Positions 27,428 through 36,884 of a stretch of 64,000 bases of DNA are shown here, piece after piece. The stretch comes from Nocardia tengchongensis (GTDB taxonomy: Bacteria; Actinomycetota; Actinomycetes; Mycobacteriales; Mycobacteriaceae). Each line of letters opens with the position of its first letter. Positions within the stretch are counted from its first letter, which is position 1. Under the pieces are notes generated by a model that worked only from the letters and a program-made list of their open reading frames with translations, did no database searches and had not been told where the DNA came from. The DNA lies in contig NZ_CP074371.1 in assembly GCF_018362975.1 (NCBI RefSeq), forward strand, positions 1,550,001 through 1,614,000, read 5' to 3'. The position numbers and the translations under genes are program-made.

Positions 27428-27477
27428 CCCGCGAACGCGGAAGGCCCCGGCGGACCGAGTCCACCGGGGCCTTCCGC
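27427..27477. repeat. Direct repeat copy A / hairpin terminator
   Basis: About 50 bases starting GCCCGCGAACGCGGAAGG. It contains an inverted repeat (GCGGAAGGCCCCGG with its complement) and overlaps the stop codon region of the WS/DGAT-like gene, so it can act as terminator. A near-identical copy lies at 29171-29219; the two flank the DUF2637 module. Confidence 0.7.
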
Positions 27478-27484
27478 TGGTGAG

Positions 27485-27910
27485 TTAAACCATTCCGTTG
27501 ACCAGCGGATGCTCGGACAAGCTATCCGGTACACCCCACTGAGTATGGGTGAGTGCTTCGAAAACACAGATCAACAACAGTTTTCGCGCGCGATGACCGG
27601 AGCCGCTTTCGGATTCGCCACCCACGTCCTGGACCCGCATACCGACCGCCGGGCTGCGGCGCGGTGCGGGCTCCGACAGCATCCAGAACATTTCGGGTCC
27701 CATCAGGGTCGAGCGCCCGCCCGTCTCGCTGAACCACCGACCGGAGTATTCGATCATCAGATCGGTGAATGATTCGACATTGCTGAACGCATCGGTGAAC
27801 TGTGTCATCGCACCCGATCGATCCAGACTGTTCTGGATGATCGAAGCCAGCCGGATCGCGATTTCCCGGAACTGGTCCACTCCCTGGTCTTGCCAGTTGT
27901 TCATCGCCAT
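27485..27910 (-). CDS. Hypothetical protein next to a DUF2637 gene
   Basis: About 141 residues (ATG 27910; ATG 27904 also possible). Not recognised. The N-terminal half is helical (VDQFREIAIRLASIIQNSL, SFTDLMIEYSGRWFSETGG), with no signal peptide or membrane helix. It may form an operon with the DUF2637 gene 57 bases upstream. Base composition is lower in G and C than in the neighbours. Confidence 0.55.
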   Translation of the reverse strand: MAMNNWQDQGVDQFREIAIRLASIIQNSLDRSGAMTQFTDAFSNVESFTDLMIEYSGRWFSETGGRSTLMGPEMFWMLSEPAPRRSPAVGMRVQDVGGESESGSGHRARKLLLICVFEALTHTQWGVPDSLSEHPLVNGMV

Positions 27911-27967
27911 ACTTCGCTCCAGAAGGGTCGGTGGTGAATGGTGGGGTTGATCGAGCCGTATGCCTGA

Positions 27968-28792
27968 CTACATTTGCGCGGCGGTCATGTAGAACTGGCG
28001 CCTTTCGTCGGCGTCCAGCAGAACGGGCCGGGGCTGGGCGCCGATGCCCGCGGTCTGCCCTCGGGAAAATCCGGGTCCCACGGATTCGAGCGGATAGAGC
28101 CTCGGCTGAGCCGCGGGAAAGGGGTCCTTGGGGCGCCCCATCTCCTGCGTTTCGAGCGCCACGACCTCGAGCTCGGGTGCGGGCTCCAGGTCGTCGTGCT
28201 CAGCTGCGATGTCCACGTCCTCGGGCTCATCCTCGGGATCGTCCTCGAGCTCGGACACCTCGATCTCGTCCTCGAACTCGCAGGCCGCGATCTCGGCCGC
28301 GTGTTCCGCCGCGACCTGCTTGCCGCGTTCCCAGAGCATCAACGTGAGGTGTACGGCGAACAGCATGGTCAGCGGCATGCCGGCGTAGAGGCACATCGGC
28401 ACGACGCTGCCGCCGATCTCGTGGGCGTACTGGATATTCCCGGCAATCGAAACGAGAGTCGAGATAGCGAACAAGGCCGTCGAGTACCACCAGCCGACGC
28501 TCCATTGCCGGAATGCGGCGGTGGCGATGATCGAAGCGATCACCAAGCCATCGATGGCGATCGGCACATTCGAAGCGAGATCGGGCGGCACCAGATTGCG
28601 CACCGAGAGTTGGTGCAAGGCGGCGAAAGACATCTGAAATGACTTGACTGCCACCACCGATGTCACCACCAGAGAAGCATGTGCCAGCCGGGGTCTGAAC
28701 GAACTCAATCGACGGAGGATTCCTCCCGTCCCGCGTGACGGGGATACTCGCACTTCGTTATTCGTAGATCCTGCGGTAGTCATCGTCACCAT
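27968..28792 (-). CDS. DUF2637 membrane protein
   Basis: About 274 residues (ATG 28792 or 28783). The first 150 residues or so have four hydrophobic helices with the DUF2637 pattern FQMSFAALHQLSVRNLVPP and IDGLVIASIIATAAF. A strongly acidic cytoplasmic tail follows (for example SELEDDPEDEPEDVDIAA) and ends in a basic/Pro-rich part with RPKDPFPAAQPRLYPL. DUF2637 proteins are common in actinobacterial integrative elements and plasmids, where they resemble spread proteins. No integrase or replication gene is nearby, so this may be a remnant. Confidence 0.75.
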   Translation of the reverse strand: MVTMTTAGSTNNEVRVSPSRGTGGILRRLSSFRPRLAHASLVVTSVVAVKSFQMSFAALHQLSVRNLVPPDLASNVPIAIDGLVIASIIATAAFRQWSVGWWYSTALFAISTLVSIAGNIQYAHEIGGSVVPMCLYAGMPLTMLFAVHLTLMLWERGKQVAAEHAAEIAACEFEDEIEVSELEDDPEDEPEDVDIAAEHDDLEPAPELEVVALETQEMGRPKDPFPAAQPRLYPLESVGPGFSRGQTAGIGAQPRPVLLDADERRQFYMTAAQM

Positions 28793-29170
28793 GGCGGGGA
28801 GGGTACCGCGCAGTAGGTCATCGATTGCGCATCGTCTCAGTTTCAGATGCGGTCTGCTGCCGAGTTCCTTACTGGGGCGCCTGAAAATTGGCCGACAATT
28901 GAATGAAATCCCCTCTACTGCAACATATAACGCTTCGCCGCGCCCGCCGGAAGTGCGTCAATGCTCAGCCTATGGGTGTTTCGTGATAATTATGCCGTTA
29001 TCCCGTTCTGCCCGTTGTGTTCTGGCGGGGACTCATATGCAACTTGTCACGCACCACACTGGCTCGTAGGCGTTCGGCGTCGAACACCTCGGCATCGGCG
29101 ATCGGCACATCCCGTCGGACGAGACGCCGACCGCGATCGAGCGCCCGGGTCCTCGAACGTCTCGGAGGTG
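28793..29170. other. Gene-free stretch upstream of the DUF2637 module
   Basis: No supported gene in about 380 bases. It has AT-richer patches (GAAAATTGGCCGACAATTG, CAACATATAACGC) that could hold the DUF2637 promoter. Its right part runs into repeat copy B and tRNA-Ser(GGA). Confidence 0.5.
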
Positions 29171-29219
29171 GCCCGCGAATGCGGAAGGCCCCGGCGGACT
29201 GAGTCCGGCCGGGGCCTTC
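29171..29219. repeat. Direct repeat copy B / hairpin terminator
   Basis: GCCCGCGAATGCGGAAGG followed by the same hairpin core as copy A (about 90% alike). It lies directly 3' of tRNA-Ser(GGA) and could serve as its terminator. Confidence 0.7.
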
Positions 29220-29223
29220 GAAG

Positions 29224-29309
29224 CGGAGGATAGGGGATTTGAACCCCTGAGGGCTGTTAACCCAACCCGCGTTCCAGGCGAGCGCCATAGGCCACTAGGC
29301 GAATCCTCC
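29224..29309 (-). tRNA. tRNA-Ser (anticodon GGA)
   Basis: An 86-nt type II tRNA. Acceptor GGAGGAT pairs with ATCCTCC, with discriminator G. The anticodon loop is CTGGAAC between CTCGC and GCGGG. A long variable arm precedes GGTTCAAATCC. It reads UCU and UCC codons. Confidence 0.95.
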
Positions 29310-29363
29310 GTGGAGCAATATACCGGGTACACCCATGGTGGAAGCAAATGCCGTGGTCGGCGG

Positions 29364-30422
29364 CTACTTCTTCTTCACATTGTCGAGGGCCTTCTGGGCC
29401 TGCTCCTTGCAAACCTGGGCGATCTCGTCCTTGGTGACGCTCTGGCCCTTGGCCATGCGTAGGCGGATGTTGACCTTCACCGAGGCGTTGTCGTCCTTGA
29501 CGGCGACGGTGTAGTCGGTGGTGGTCCAGTAGGTGTAGTCGTCGACCTTCGAGGACCAGTAGCCGGCCTCGCCGATGCCGTTCACGTCGCCCGCGGTGCG
29601 GCCGCTGCCGGTGGTGCCGGTGTCGCTGGACTTCCACATCTCGTACTCGGGGCGGTTGTAGGCCGTCGAGGAGCCGCTCAGGAAGGACACGTTGAGGGTG
29701 AGGTCGGCGGTGTTGGTGGTGTACTTGTCGGTCTTGGAGGCATCTTCGTTGCCGGCCCGGCAGTCGAAGCGTCCGCCCGAGTAGTCGGTGGGCTTGGTCT
29801 CGGTGTGCTCGGGGGTGCCCTTGGAGTTGGCGACCCACTTGTTGAGCACCGAGGTGTCGATCACAGTGCAGCCGTTGGTGACACCGTCCATCGTGTACTT
29901 GCCGGAATTCTTCTTCTTGTCGCCGCCCAGCGCCGTGGGCTTGTCACCGCCGCTGAGGGCGACCACGCCGATGATGACGCCGACGATCACCACCAGGCCG
30001 ATCACACCGCCGACGATCCAGCCGGTTTTGTTGCCGCCGGAGCGCGGCGGCTGCGCCGGGTAGCCGTAGCCCTGTGCGAGCGGCGCGATCGGGGGCTGCG
30101 GGGCGTACTGCGACTGCGGGGCGTACTGCGGCTGCGGGTAACCGGGCATGGGCTGCGCGTACGCCTCGGGGCCGGGCTGCCCGTAGCCGCCGGCCATCGG
30201 CTGCTGCGGGTAACCGCCCGAGGGCTGGCCACCCGGAAGCGGCTGCGCGGGTGGCGTGTACGGGGGCATGCCGCCGGCGGCGTAGTTGAGCATGGTCGGG
30301 TCCGCCCCCTGGACCGGTTGACCGGGCTCGCTTCCGGACGGTGCGGTGGCCCACCATTGCGCGGTTTCCTGGGCTTTCGCCGGATCGTGCGGCGCACCGG
30401 CTCCTGGATCGGAACTAGTCAT
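29364..30422 (-). CDS. Pro-rich single-pass membrane protein with a DUF3558-like outer part
   Basis: 352 residues from ATG 30422, chosen for GGAGGGG 12 bases upstream. A Pro/Gln/Gly/Tyr-rich cytoplasmic tail (about 1-130) leads to one helix (TGWIVGGVIGLVVIVGVIIG, about 133-153). A roughly 190-residue external domain follows with two Cys near its start and one near its end (TNGCTVIDTSVLNKW, GRFDCRAGN, AQVCKEQAQ). The Cys layout and position resemble DUF3558-type lipoproteins, but the match is loose. Function unknown; an envelope role is likely. Confidence 0.7.
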   Translation of the reverse strand: MTSSDPGAGAPHDPAKAQETAQWWATAPSGSEPGQPVQGADPTMLNYAAGGMPPYTPPAQPLPGGQPSGGYPQQPMAGGYGQPGPEAYAQPMPGYPQPQYAPQSQYAPQPPIAPLAQGYGYPAQPPRSGGNKTGWIVGGVIGLVVIVGVIIGVVALSGGDKPTALGGDKKKNSGKYTMDGVTNGCTVIDTSVLNKWVANSKGTPEHTETKPTDYSGGRFDCRAGNEDASKTDKYTTNTADLTLNVSFLSGSSTAYNRPEYEMWKSSDTGTTGSGRTAGDVNGIGEAGYWSSKVDDYTYWTTTDYTVAVKDDNASVKVNIRLRMAKGQSVTKDEIAQVCKEQAQKALDNVKKK

Positions 30423-30524
30423 GTCGTCTTTCCCCTCCGGATTTTCGCGAGCATCCCCGCATGTCGCAGGCATCGTATCGACCCGGCGCGGCACGGGGCG
30501 CGGTGAGCCGCTACACTGGCCGAC

Positions 30525-30610
30525 GGATCCAGCGCGGCGCGCATCCTGTGAACTCCCCCAGGGCCGGAAGGCAGCAAGGGTCAACGGGCTCTGCCGGGTG
30601 CGCTGGGTCC
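30525..30610 (+). ncRNA. ffs: Signal recognition particle RNA, small bacterial type
   Basis: GGATCCAGCGC at 30525 pairs with GCGCTGGGTCC at 30600-30610 (one G-U). The apical domain has the conserved Ffh-binding signature CAGGGCCGGAAGGCAGCAAG with its GGAA tetraloop. A T-rich tail (CCTTTCTTTTT) follows and acts as terminator. Ends are estimated from the stem. In mycobacteria this gene also sits beside the AspC-type aminotransferase. Confidence 0.92.
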
Positions 30611-30687
30611 CCTTTCTTTTTCCGGCCCGATCGTGCGGGCGACGGAAGTACAGATATCCCTGCCGAATCGGAGCGGGCGCCTAGTAA

Positions 30688-32046
<1,359 letters not shown>

Positions 32047-32059
32047 CACCGACGACAAT

Positions 32060-32089
32060 GCGGCGCGTACCCGAAAGGGTGCGCGCCGC
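32060..32089. terminator. Hairpin terminator between convergent genes
   Basis: GCGGCGCGTACCC / GGGTGCGCGCCGC stem with a GAAA loop, 14 bases past the aminotransferase stop. Confidence 0.85.
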
Positions 32090-32103
32090 TTGCGTTTCCG
32101 GGG

Positions 32104-32928
32104 TCAGTGCGGCTTGTGCGCCAGCACCGCGAAGATGGTCACCGACAGGTGGATGTCGCCGCTGGCGGCCCCGGCCTCCAGATCGGCGAGCAGCTGCGCC
32201 CGCTGCCGCTCGCTGATCGCCCCGCGGGCGACGGCCCGCTCCGCGACCCGGGCGACCAGCGCGCCCGCGCCGACGCCGCCGTCCTGGATCAGGGCGTGCG
32301 AGCCGATGTCGTCGACGACCAGTCCGGCCGTGGCCAGCTGCCCGGGCAGGCGGCGGCCCGCGAACGGGTTGGTGGTGCCCGCGATCATGGTCTCGAGCAC
32401 CTCGTGCACCACGTGCCGGTCGCCCGGGTGCACGATGGCGGAGCCCCAGTCGGTGTCCATCACCACGACCCGGCCGCCGGGCCGCAGCACGCGCGCGATC
32501 TCCCCGGCCGCGCGGGCCGGTGCGGTGAGGTGCCCGAAGACCCGCTCACACAGCGCCACGTCGAAGCTCTCGCTGCCGACCGGCAGGCCGTAGGCGTCGC
32601 CGCTGACGAAGGTGGCGGTGGAGCCGGCCTGGGCGGCGCGGCGTTCGGCGGCGGCCAGCAGGTTCGGGTCGGGTTCGACGCCGAGCGCGGAGCCGGTCGG
32701 CCCGACCAGCTCGGCCAGGGTCAGCACCTCCGAGCCGGTGCCGGACCCGATGTCGACGGCGTTCTCGCCGGGCTGGGTGGCCAGGGCGTCGTGGGCCCAG
32801 GCCCGCAGGCGCCGGATGCCCGGCAGCGCTGCCTGTAGATCGTGAACGTCGACGAGCTGATCCTGTCCGTCACGGTCGAAGCGGTCCGGCCGCAGTCCGG
32901 ACTCCGAAGAAGCCATGGTGTCGGGCAT
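32104..32928 (-). CDS. Class I SAM-dependent methyltransferase
   Basis: 274 residues from ATG 32928 (ATG 32916 is an alternative). Rossmann-type methyltransferase: motif I AVDIGSGTGSEVLTLAEL, post-I acidic residue in LGVEPDPNLLAAAE, motif II FDVALCERVFGHL, and ARVLRPGGRVVVMDTDWGS. This matches UbiE/arsenite-type enzymes acting on small molecules, but the substrate cannot be inferred. It converges with the aminotransferase and is divergent from the HhH protein. Confidence 0.85.
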   Translation of the reverse strand: MPDTMASSESGLRPDRFDRDGQDQLVDVHDLQAALPGIRRLRAWAHDALATQPGENAVDIGSGTGSEVLTLAELVGPTGSALGVEPDPNLLAAAERRAAQAGSTATFVSGDAYGLPVGSESFDVALCERVFGHLTAPARAAGEIARVLRPGGRVVVMDTDWGSAIVHPGDRHVVHEVLETMIAGTTNPFAGRRLPGQLATAGLVVDDIGSHALIQDGGVGAGALVARVAERAVARGAISERQRAQLLADLEAGAASGDIHLSVTIFAVLAHKPH

Positions 32929-32989
32929 GAGTCCGAGCCTAGCCGTGACCCGCGTCACCGCAACGCAAGATGAATGGGATGATCGACCC

Positions 32990-33568
32990 ATGGTGAGCCG
33001 CACGCTGTGTATTGCGCAGGAATCCGATGCCGACGAGCTGCTTTCGACCGATGATTTCGCCCTGTTGGTCGGGATGATGCTGGATCAGCAGTTTCCGATG
33101 GAACACGCATTCCGCGGTCCGTGGAAACTGGCCGACCGGATGGGCGGGTTCGATATCCACCGGATCGCCGCCGCCGATCCCGCCGAATTCGAGGAGCTGG
33201 CCGCCACCCCGCCGGCCATTCACCGCTACGGCCGTTCGATGGGACGGCGGGTACAGGAGCTGGCCCAGTACATTCTGGACAACTACGGCGGTAATACCGC
33301 GGGCCTGTGGACCGAGGGCGATCCGGACGGCAAGGAAGTCCTGAAGCGGCTCAAGAAATTGCCCGGCTTCGGTGACCAGAAGGCGCGGATCTTCCTCGCC
33401 CTGCTCGGCAAACAGCGTGGTCTGGCCGCCGCCGGCTGGCGCGAGGCGGCCGGCGCGTACGGCGAGGACGGTTCCCGCCGCTCGGTCGCCGACGTCACCG
33501 ACGCCGAATCCCTCACGCAGGTACGGGAATTCAAGAAGCAGGCGAAGGCCGCCGCGAAGGCGAAGTAA
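32990..33568 (+). CDS. HhH-GPD-type base excision repair protein
   Basis: 192 residues from ATG 32990. The family layout is visible: LLVGMMLDQQFPMEHAFRGPW, the helix-hairpin-helix LKRLKKLPGFGDQKARIFLALLGKQ, then a basic C-terminus ending in AKAAAKAK. It matches the actinobacterial HhH-GPD family of putative DNA glycosylases. The usual catalytic Lys or Asp after the hairpin is not obvious, so its base specificity is unknown. Confidence 0.85.
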   Translation: MVSRTLCIAQESDADELLSTDDFALLVGMMLDQQFPMEHAFRGPWKLADRMGGFDIHRIAAADPAEFEELAATPPAIHRYGRSMGRRVQELAQYILDNYGGNTAGLWTEGDPDGKEVLKRLKKLPGFGDQKARIFLALLGKQRGLAAAGWREAAGAYGEDGSRRSVADVTDAESLTQVREFKKQAKAAAKAK

Positions 33569-33684
33569 TCTTCCGCACTTCCCCCCGATCGAATCAAGGT
33601 GGTTTTTAACCTCCAGAATCACCGGGGGTTCACAGATGCTTGCCGCCGACAGTTCAGTTCTCGGCAGTGGAAGCAGTAAAGACA

Positions 33685-34383
33685 ATGAAGATGAGGGAAT
33701 TCGCCGGGATCGCGGCAGTGCTGATCGCGGCGACGGGGGTGAGCGCGGGCACCGCGTACGCCGGTCCGGCCAAGACCGATGACGGCACGATCAACTACAC
33801 CTCCCAGATCACCGAGGCGGGCAGCACCGTCGTTCGGACCGACGCCGGTTCGCTCGTCGTCGAGGACGGTGCGCTGAAGGTCAAGGCGGCCGATGGAACC
33901 ACGGTCGCGGGCACCGAATTGAAGCTCCGGATCGACGATTTCGAGTTTCCGATCGCGGCGCAGATCAGCGACCGCACCGCCACCCTGACCCCGCAGGTCG
34001 ACCAGTCGCACGCGGTGTACAAGCCGGTCGCACTGCCCTACGAGGACCAGGCGCCGTGGAAGACCCAGTACGACCGGGAGCAGGCGGCCTGGAACCGCCT
34101 GCGTGACACCGTCGGCCTGGGCGCGACCGTGGGCACCCTGGTCGGCGGCCTCGGCGGCGCGGCGCTCGGCTGCGTCCTCGGCGGCGTCGCCTTCGCGACG
34201 GCCACGGCTCCGCTCGCGACCCTGTTCGGTGTCGGCCCGCTGGCCGGCTGCTTGATCGGTGCGAGCACGGTCGGCTTCCTGGGCACCATCGCCGGTCAGT
34301 TGTTCGTCACCGCGCCCGTCGCGATCGCCGCCGCGGTGCAGTACTTCACCACTATCAATCAGCCGTTTTCCGCCCCTAAATAG
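33685..34383 (+). CDS. Secreted Gly-rich protein, tandem copy 1
   Basis: 232 residues (ATG 33685; ATG 33691 possible). Signal peptide to about residue 27 (cleavage after AYA). Then comes a beta-rich domain (NYTSQITEAGSTVVRTDAGS, DDFEFPIAAQISDRTATLTP), the charged segment YEDQAPWKTQYDREQAAWNR, and a long Gly/Ala-rich hydrophobic stretch of 80 or so residues with two Cys. It ends in AAVQYFTTINQPF. It is the most divergent of three copies and lacks the EAKDV insertion before LPYEDQAPW. Probably membrane-inserted or lipid-associated outside the cell; function unknown. Confidence 0.8.
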   Translation: MKMREFAGIAAVLIAATGVSAGTAYAGPAKTDDGTINYTSQITEAGSTVVRTDAGSLVVEDGALKVKAADGTTVAGTELKLRIDDFEFPIAAQISDRTATLTPQVDQSHAVYKPVALPYEDQAPWKTQYDREQAAWNRLRDTVGLGATVGTLVGGLGGAALGCVLGGVAFATATAPLATLFGVGPLAGCLIGASTVGFLGTIAGQLFVTAPVAIAAAVQYFTTINQPFSAPK

Positions 34384-34470
34384 GCATTATCGGCAACCGA
34401 TGGGCAAAGGTTCACCGCGGTGGAACCCGGCTGCCACGTTGCGTTTGTGAAGGCCGGTTTCCATCACTGG

Positions 34471-34507
34471 GCCCCGGGGGATACACCTGACCTTGTTCCC
34501 CCGGGGC
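34471..34507. terminator. Strong hairpin between copies 1 and 2
   Basis: GCCCCGGGGGA (34471-34481) and TCCCCCGGGGC (34497-34507) are exact complements around a 15-base loop. Terminator or 5'-UTR structure of copy 2. Confidence 0.65.
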
Positions 34508-34540
34508 GCACCCGCTCATCTCTAGAGGGATTTCGAACAC

Positions 34541-35263
34541 ATGCGTCTCAAGAACTTCACCGCGGTTTCCGCGCTGGTTATCGCCGCCATGGGCGTCACC
34601 GCCGGCACCGTGAACGCCGCTCCCGCGGCCGACAACAACGGTGCGATCAACTACGCGGTCACCACCACCGACACCAACACGGTCCTGCGCACCGACGCCG
34701 GCTCGCTGGTCGCCGACAACGGCAAGCTCGAGATCAAGGCCACCAACGGCACCGTCGTTGCCAGCATGCCACTGAGCTTCCGTGTCGACGACTTCGAGTT
34801 TCCGATCGCCGCGGAGATCGCCGACCACACCGCGACCCTGACCCCGCAGTTCGACATGGACCACGCGACCTACAAGCCGGTCGCCGAGGCCAAGGATGTC
34901 GCCCTGCCGTACGAGGACCAGGCTCCGTGGAAGTCGGACTACGACCGTGAGCAGGCTGCCTGGAACCGCATGAAGGACACCGTGTCCCTCGGCGCGACCG
35001 TCGCGACCCTGGTCGGTGGCCTCGGGGGCGCGGCGCTCGGTTGCGTCGCCGGTATCGGCGTGGGCCTGGTGGCCACCGGTGCGCTGGCGACCCTGTTCGG
35101 CCTCGGCCCGATCGGTGGCTGCATCGCCGGTGCCGCTGCTGTCGGCTTCCTGGGCACCATCGCCGGCCAGCTGTTCATCACCGCGCCGGTCTCCATTGCC
35201 GCCGCGATCCAGTACTTCACCACGATCAACCAGCCGCATATCGCTCCGGCCCCGGCCAAGTAA
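34541..35263 (+). CDS. Secreted Gly-rich protein, tandem copy 2
   Basis: 240 residues from ATG 34541. Signal peptide ends near NAAPAA. Same layout as copy 1: NYAVTTTDTNTVLRTDAGSL, FRVDDFEFPIAAEIADHTAT, PVAEAKDVALPYEDQAPWKS, and Gly-rich LVGGLGGAALGCVAGIGVG and LGPIGGCIAGAAAVGFLGTI. Long stretches of its DNA are identical or nearly so to copy 3, for example around 34840-34970, which indicates recent duplication or gene conversion. It has its own upstream hairpin and leader, so it may be transcribed separately. Function unknown. Confidence 0.8.
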   Translation: MRLKNFTAVSALVIAAMGVTAGTVNAAPAADNNGAINYAVTTTDTNTVLRTDAGSLVADNGKLEIKATNGTVVASMPLSFRVDDFEFPIAAEIADHTATLTPQFDMDHATYKPVAEAKDVALPYEDQAPWKSDYDREQAAWNRMKDTVSLGATVATLVGGLGGAALGCVAGIGVGLVATGALATLFGLGPIGGCIAGAAAVGFLGTIAGQLFITAPVSIAAAIQYFTTINQPHIAPAPAK

Positions 35264-35320
35264 TACCGCGGTCGTGTAAGAGCAAGGGGATCTATAGATA
35301 GCGAACACCTCATCGGGACA

Positions 35321-35350
35321 GCCCGCTCGGTCGTATGGCCGGGCGGGTTT
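35321..35350 (+). terminator. Hairpin terminator after copy 2
   Basis: GCCCGCTCGGTC / GGCCGGGCGGG (with G-U pairs) around GTAT, followed by TTTCCC. Confidence 0.7.
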
Positions 35351-35462
35351 CCCATTTGAACTGTTCACCGGTTCAGCACTGCCGAGACATACTTCGTTCG
35401 CGTCGAGCCGTTTCGATCAGGCGGTCCACCCTGCGGACCGTCTGATGAGGAAACACAAAGAA

Positions 35463-36176
35463 ATGCGCTTCAAGACTTTCGCTGCGACTGCGGCCTTGGT
35501 GTCCGCTGCCATGGGCGTCAGCGCCGGTACCGTCAATGCCGCTCCGGCCACTGACAACGGTGTGATCAATTACGCTGCAACCATTTCCGAGACCAACAGC
35601 ATCATTCGGACGGATGCGGGCTCGATGGTCGTCGAGGATGGCACCTTCAAGATCAAGGCCGCCGACGGCACCGTGGTGGCCGGTATGCCGTTGAAGTTCC
35701 ACGTGGACGAGTTCGAGTTTCCGATCGCCGCGCAGATCGCCGACCACACCGCCACGCTGACCCCGCAGTTCGACATGGACCACGCGACCTACAAGCCGGT
35801 CGCCGAGGCCAAGGATGTGAACCTGCCTTATGAGGACCAGGCTCCGTGGAAGTCAGACTACGACCGTGAGCAGGCTGCCTGGAACCGCATGAAGGACACC
35901 GTCGCGCTGGGCGCGACCATCGGCACCCTGGTCGGTGGCCTCGGTGGCGCCGCTGTCGGCTGTGTCGCGGGCATCGGTGTCGGCCTGATCGCTACCGGTG
36001 CGCTGGCGACCCTGTTCGGCCTCGGCCCGATCGGTGGCTGCATCGCCGGTGCCGCTGCTGTCGGCTTCCTGGGCGCCATCGCGGGCCAGTTGTTCATCAC
36101 CGCCCCGGTCGCGATCGCCTCCGCCTACAACTACTTCGTCACCATCAACCAGCCGCACCTGGAAGCGCCGAAGTAA
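35463..36176 (+). CDS. Secreted Gly-rich protein, tandem copy 3
   Basis: 237 residues. ATG 35463 is chosen because it aligns with the copy 2 start (MRFKTF against MRLKNF) and has GAGGAAA upstream; an in-frame ATG at 35445 overlaps that box. Signal peptide ends near NAAPAT. The body is that of copy 2 (PVAEAKDVNLPYEDQAPWKS, Gly-rich region with Cys pair) but the C-terminus differs slightly (ASAYNYFVTINQPHLEAPK). The three copies are 155-200 bases apart, each behind its own hairpin. Function unknown; the family appears restricted to Nocardia-like genera as far as I can recall. Confidence 0.8.
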   Translation: MRFKTFAATAALVSAAMGVSAGTVNAAPATDNGVINYAATISETNSIIRTDAGSMVVEDGTFKIKAADGTVVAGMPLKFHVDEFEFPIAAQIADHTATLTPQFDMDHATYKPVAEAKDVNLPYEDQAPWKSDYDREQAAWNRMKDTVALGATIGTLVGGLGGAAVGCVAGIGVGLIATGALATLFGLGPIGGCIAGAAAVGFLGAIAGQLFITAPVAIASAYNYFVTINQPHLEAPK

Positions 36177-36194
36177 GTCGCACAGCGTCATCGA

Positions 36195-36225
36195 ACCCCC
36201 CGTCCGGCACTCGCCGGCGGGGGGT
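36195..36225. terminator. Hairpin terminator after copy 3
   Basis: ACCCCCC..CCGGC / GCCGG..GGGGGGT stem with an ACTC loop, 18 bases past the stop. Confidence 0.75.
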
Positions 36226-36289
36226 CCGCTTTGTGATCGGCGTGAGCCCAATCCTGTCGCCGCGGCGCGGCCGGTGCTGGAGTTGATAG

Positions 36290-36838
36290 ATGGGTGACCT
36301 GACCTCGATTCACGGCGCGGCTGCCGCGCTCACTCCGGTCGACGGGACCGATCTCCGGCGGACCTTCGCGCACTTCCCGAGCGGGGTGGTGGCGGTCTGC
36401 GCGCGGCTCGGCGGAACGCCGTACGGCCTGGTGGCGAGCACGTTCGTGCCGGTGTCGCTGGATCCGCCGCTGGTATCGGTGTGCATTCAATATTCGTCCG
36501 AGACCTGGCCGCGGCTGAAGAACGCGAGCCGGTTGGGGCTGAGTCTGCTCAGCAGCGAGCAGGAGAGTGCCGCACGCGGGCTGAGTTCCAAGCGCGGCGA
36601 TCGGTTCCGGGAGGTGGAGCTGCGGGCCGGCAATGGGAATGCCGCGTTCGTGGCGGGCGCGACGGCCTGGCTGGAAACCTCCGTGCACGAACAGGTTCCG
36701 GCGGGCGATCACGCGGTGGTGCTGTTGCGGGTGCACCGGGTGAGCGTCAGCCCGGAGTCGGAGCCGCTGGTTTTCCATCGCAGTGATTTCCGCGCACTTT
36801 CCGGGAAATCGATTGCCGGCCAATTGAATTCAGCCTGA
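36290..36838 (+). CDS. Flavin reductase (FMN-binding split-barrel)
   Basis: 182 residues from ATG 36290. Split-barrel flavin reductase (PF01613): DLRRTFAHFPSGVVAVCA, YGLVASTFVPVSLDPPLVSVCI, ARGLSSKRGDRF, GDHAVVLLRVHRVSV. Such enzymes reduce FMN with NAD(P)H and hand FMNH2 to a partner monooxygenase. It is the first gene of a co-directional run to 50660 that encodes four luciferase-like monooxygenases, so it is their likely reductant supplier. The gap to the next gene is 46 bases. Confidence 0.88.
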   Translation: MGDLTSIHGAAAALTPVDGTDLRRTFAHFPSGVVAVCARLGGTPYGLVASTFVPVSLDPPLVSVCIQYSSETWPRLKNASRLGLSLLSSEQESAARGLSSKRGDRFREVELRAGNGNAAFVAGATAWLETSVHEQVPAGDHAVVLLRVHRVSVSPESEPLVFHRSDFRALSGKSIAGQLNSA

Positions 36839-36884
36839 GTCGGACCGACGACAGCGCCTGCCGGCCTTCGTATCGTCGTTGTCC

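Noticed and set aside
32047..32103. dnaX expected after the SRP RNA and AspC-type gene by mycobacterial synteny
   Set aside because: The sequence after the aminotransferase is a terminator and a convergent methyltransferase; dnaX is not in the window.
36177..36289. Possible SAM or other riboswitch ahead of the flavin reductase operon
   Set aside because: Only a terminator hairpin and a short leader are present; no conserved riboswitch core could be found by eye.
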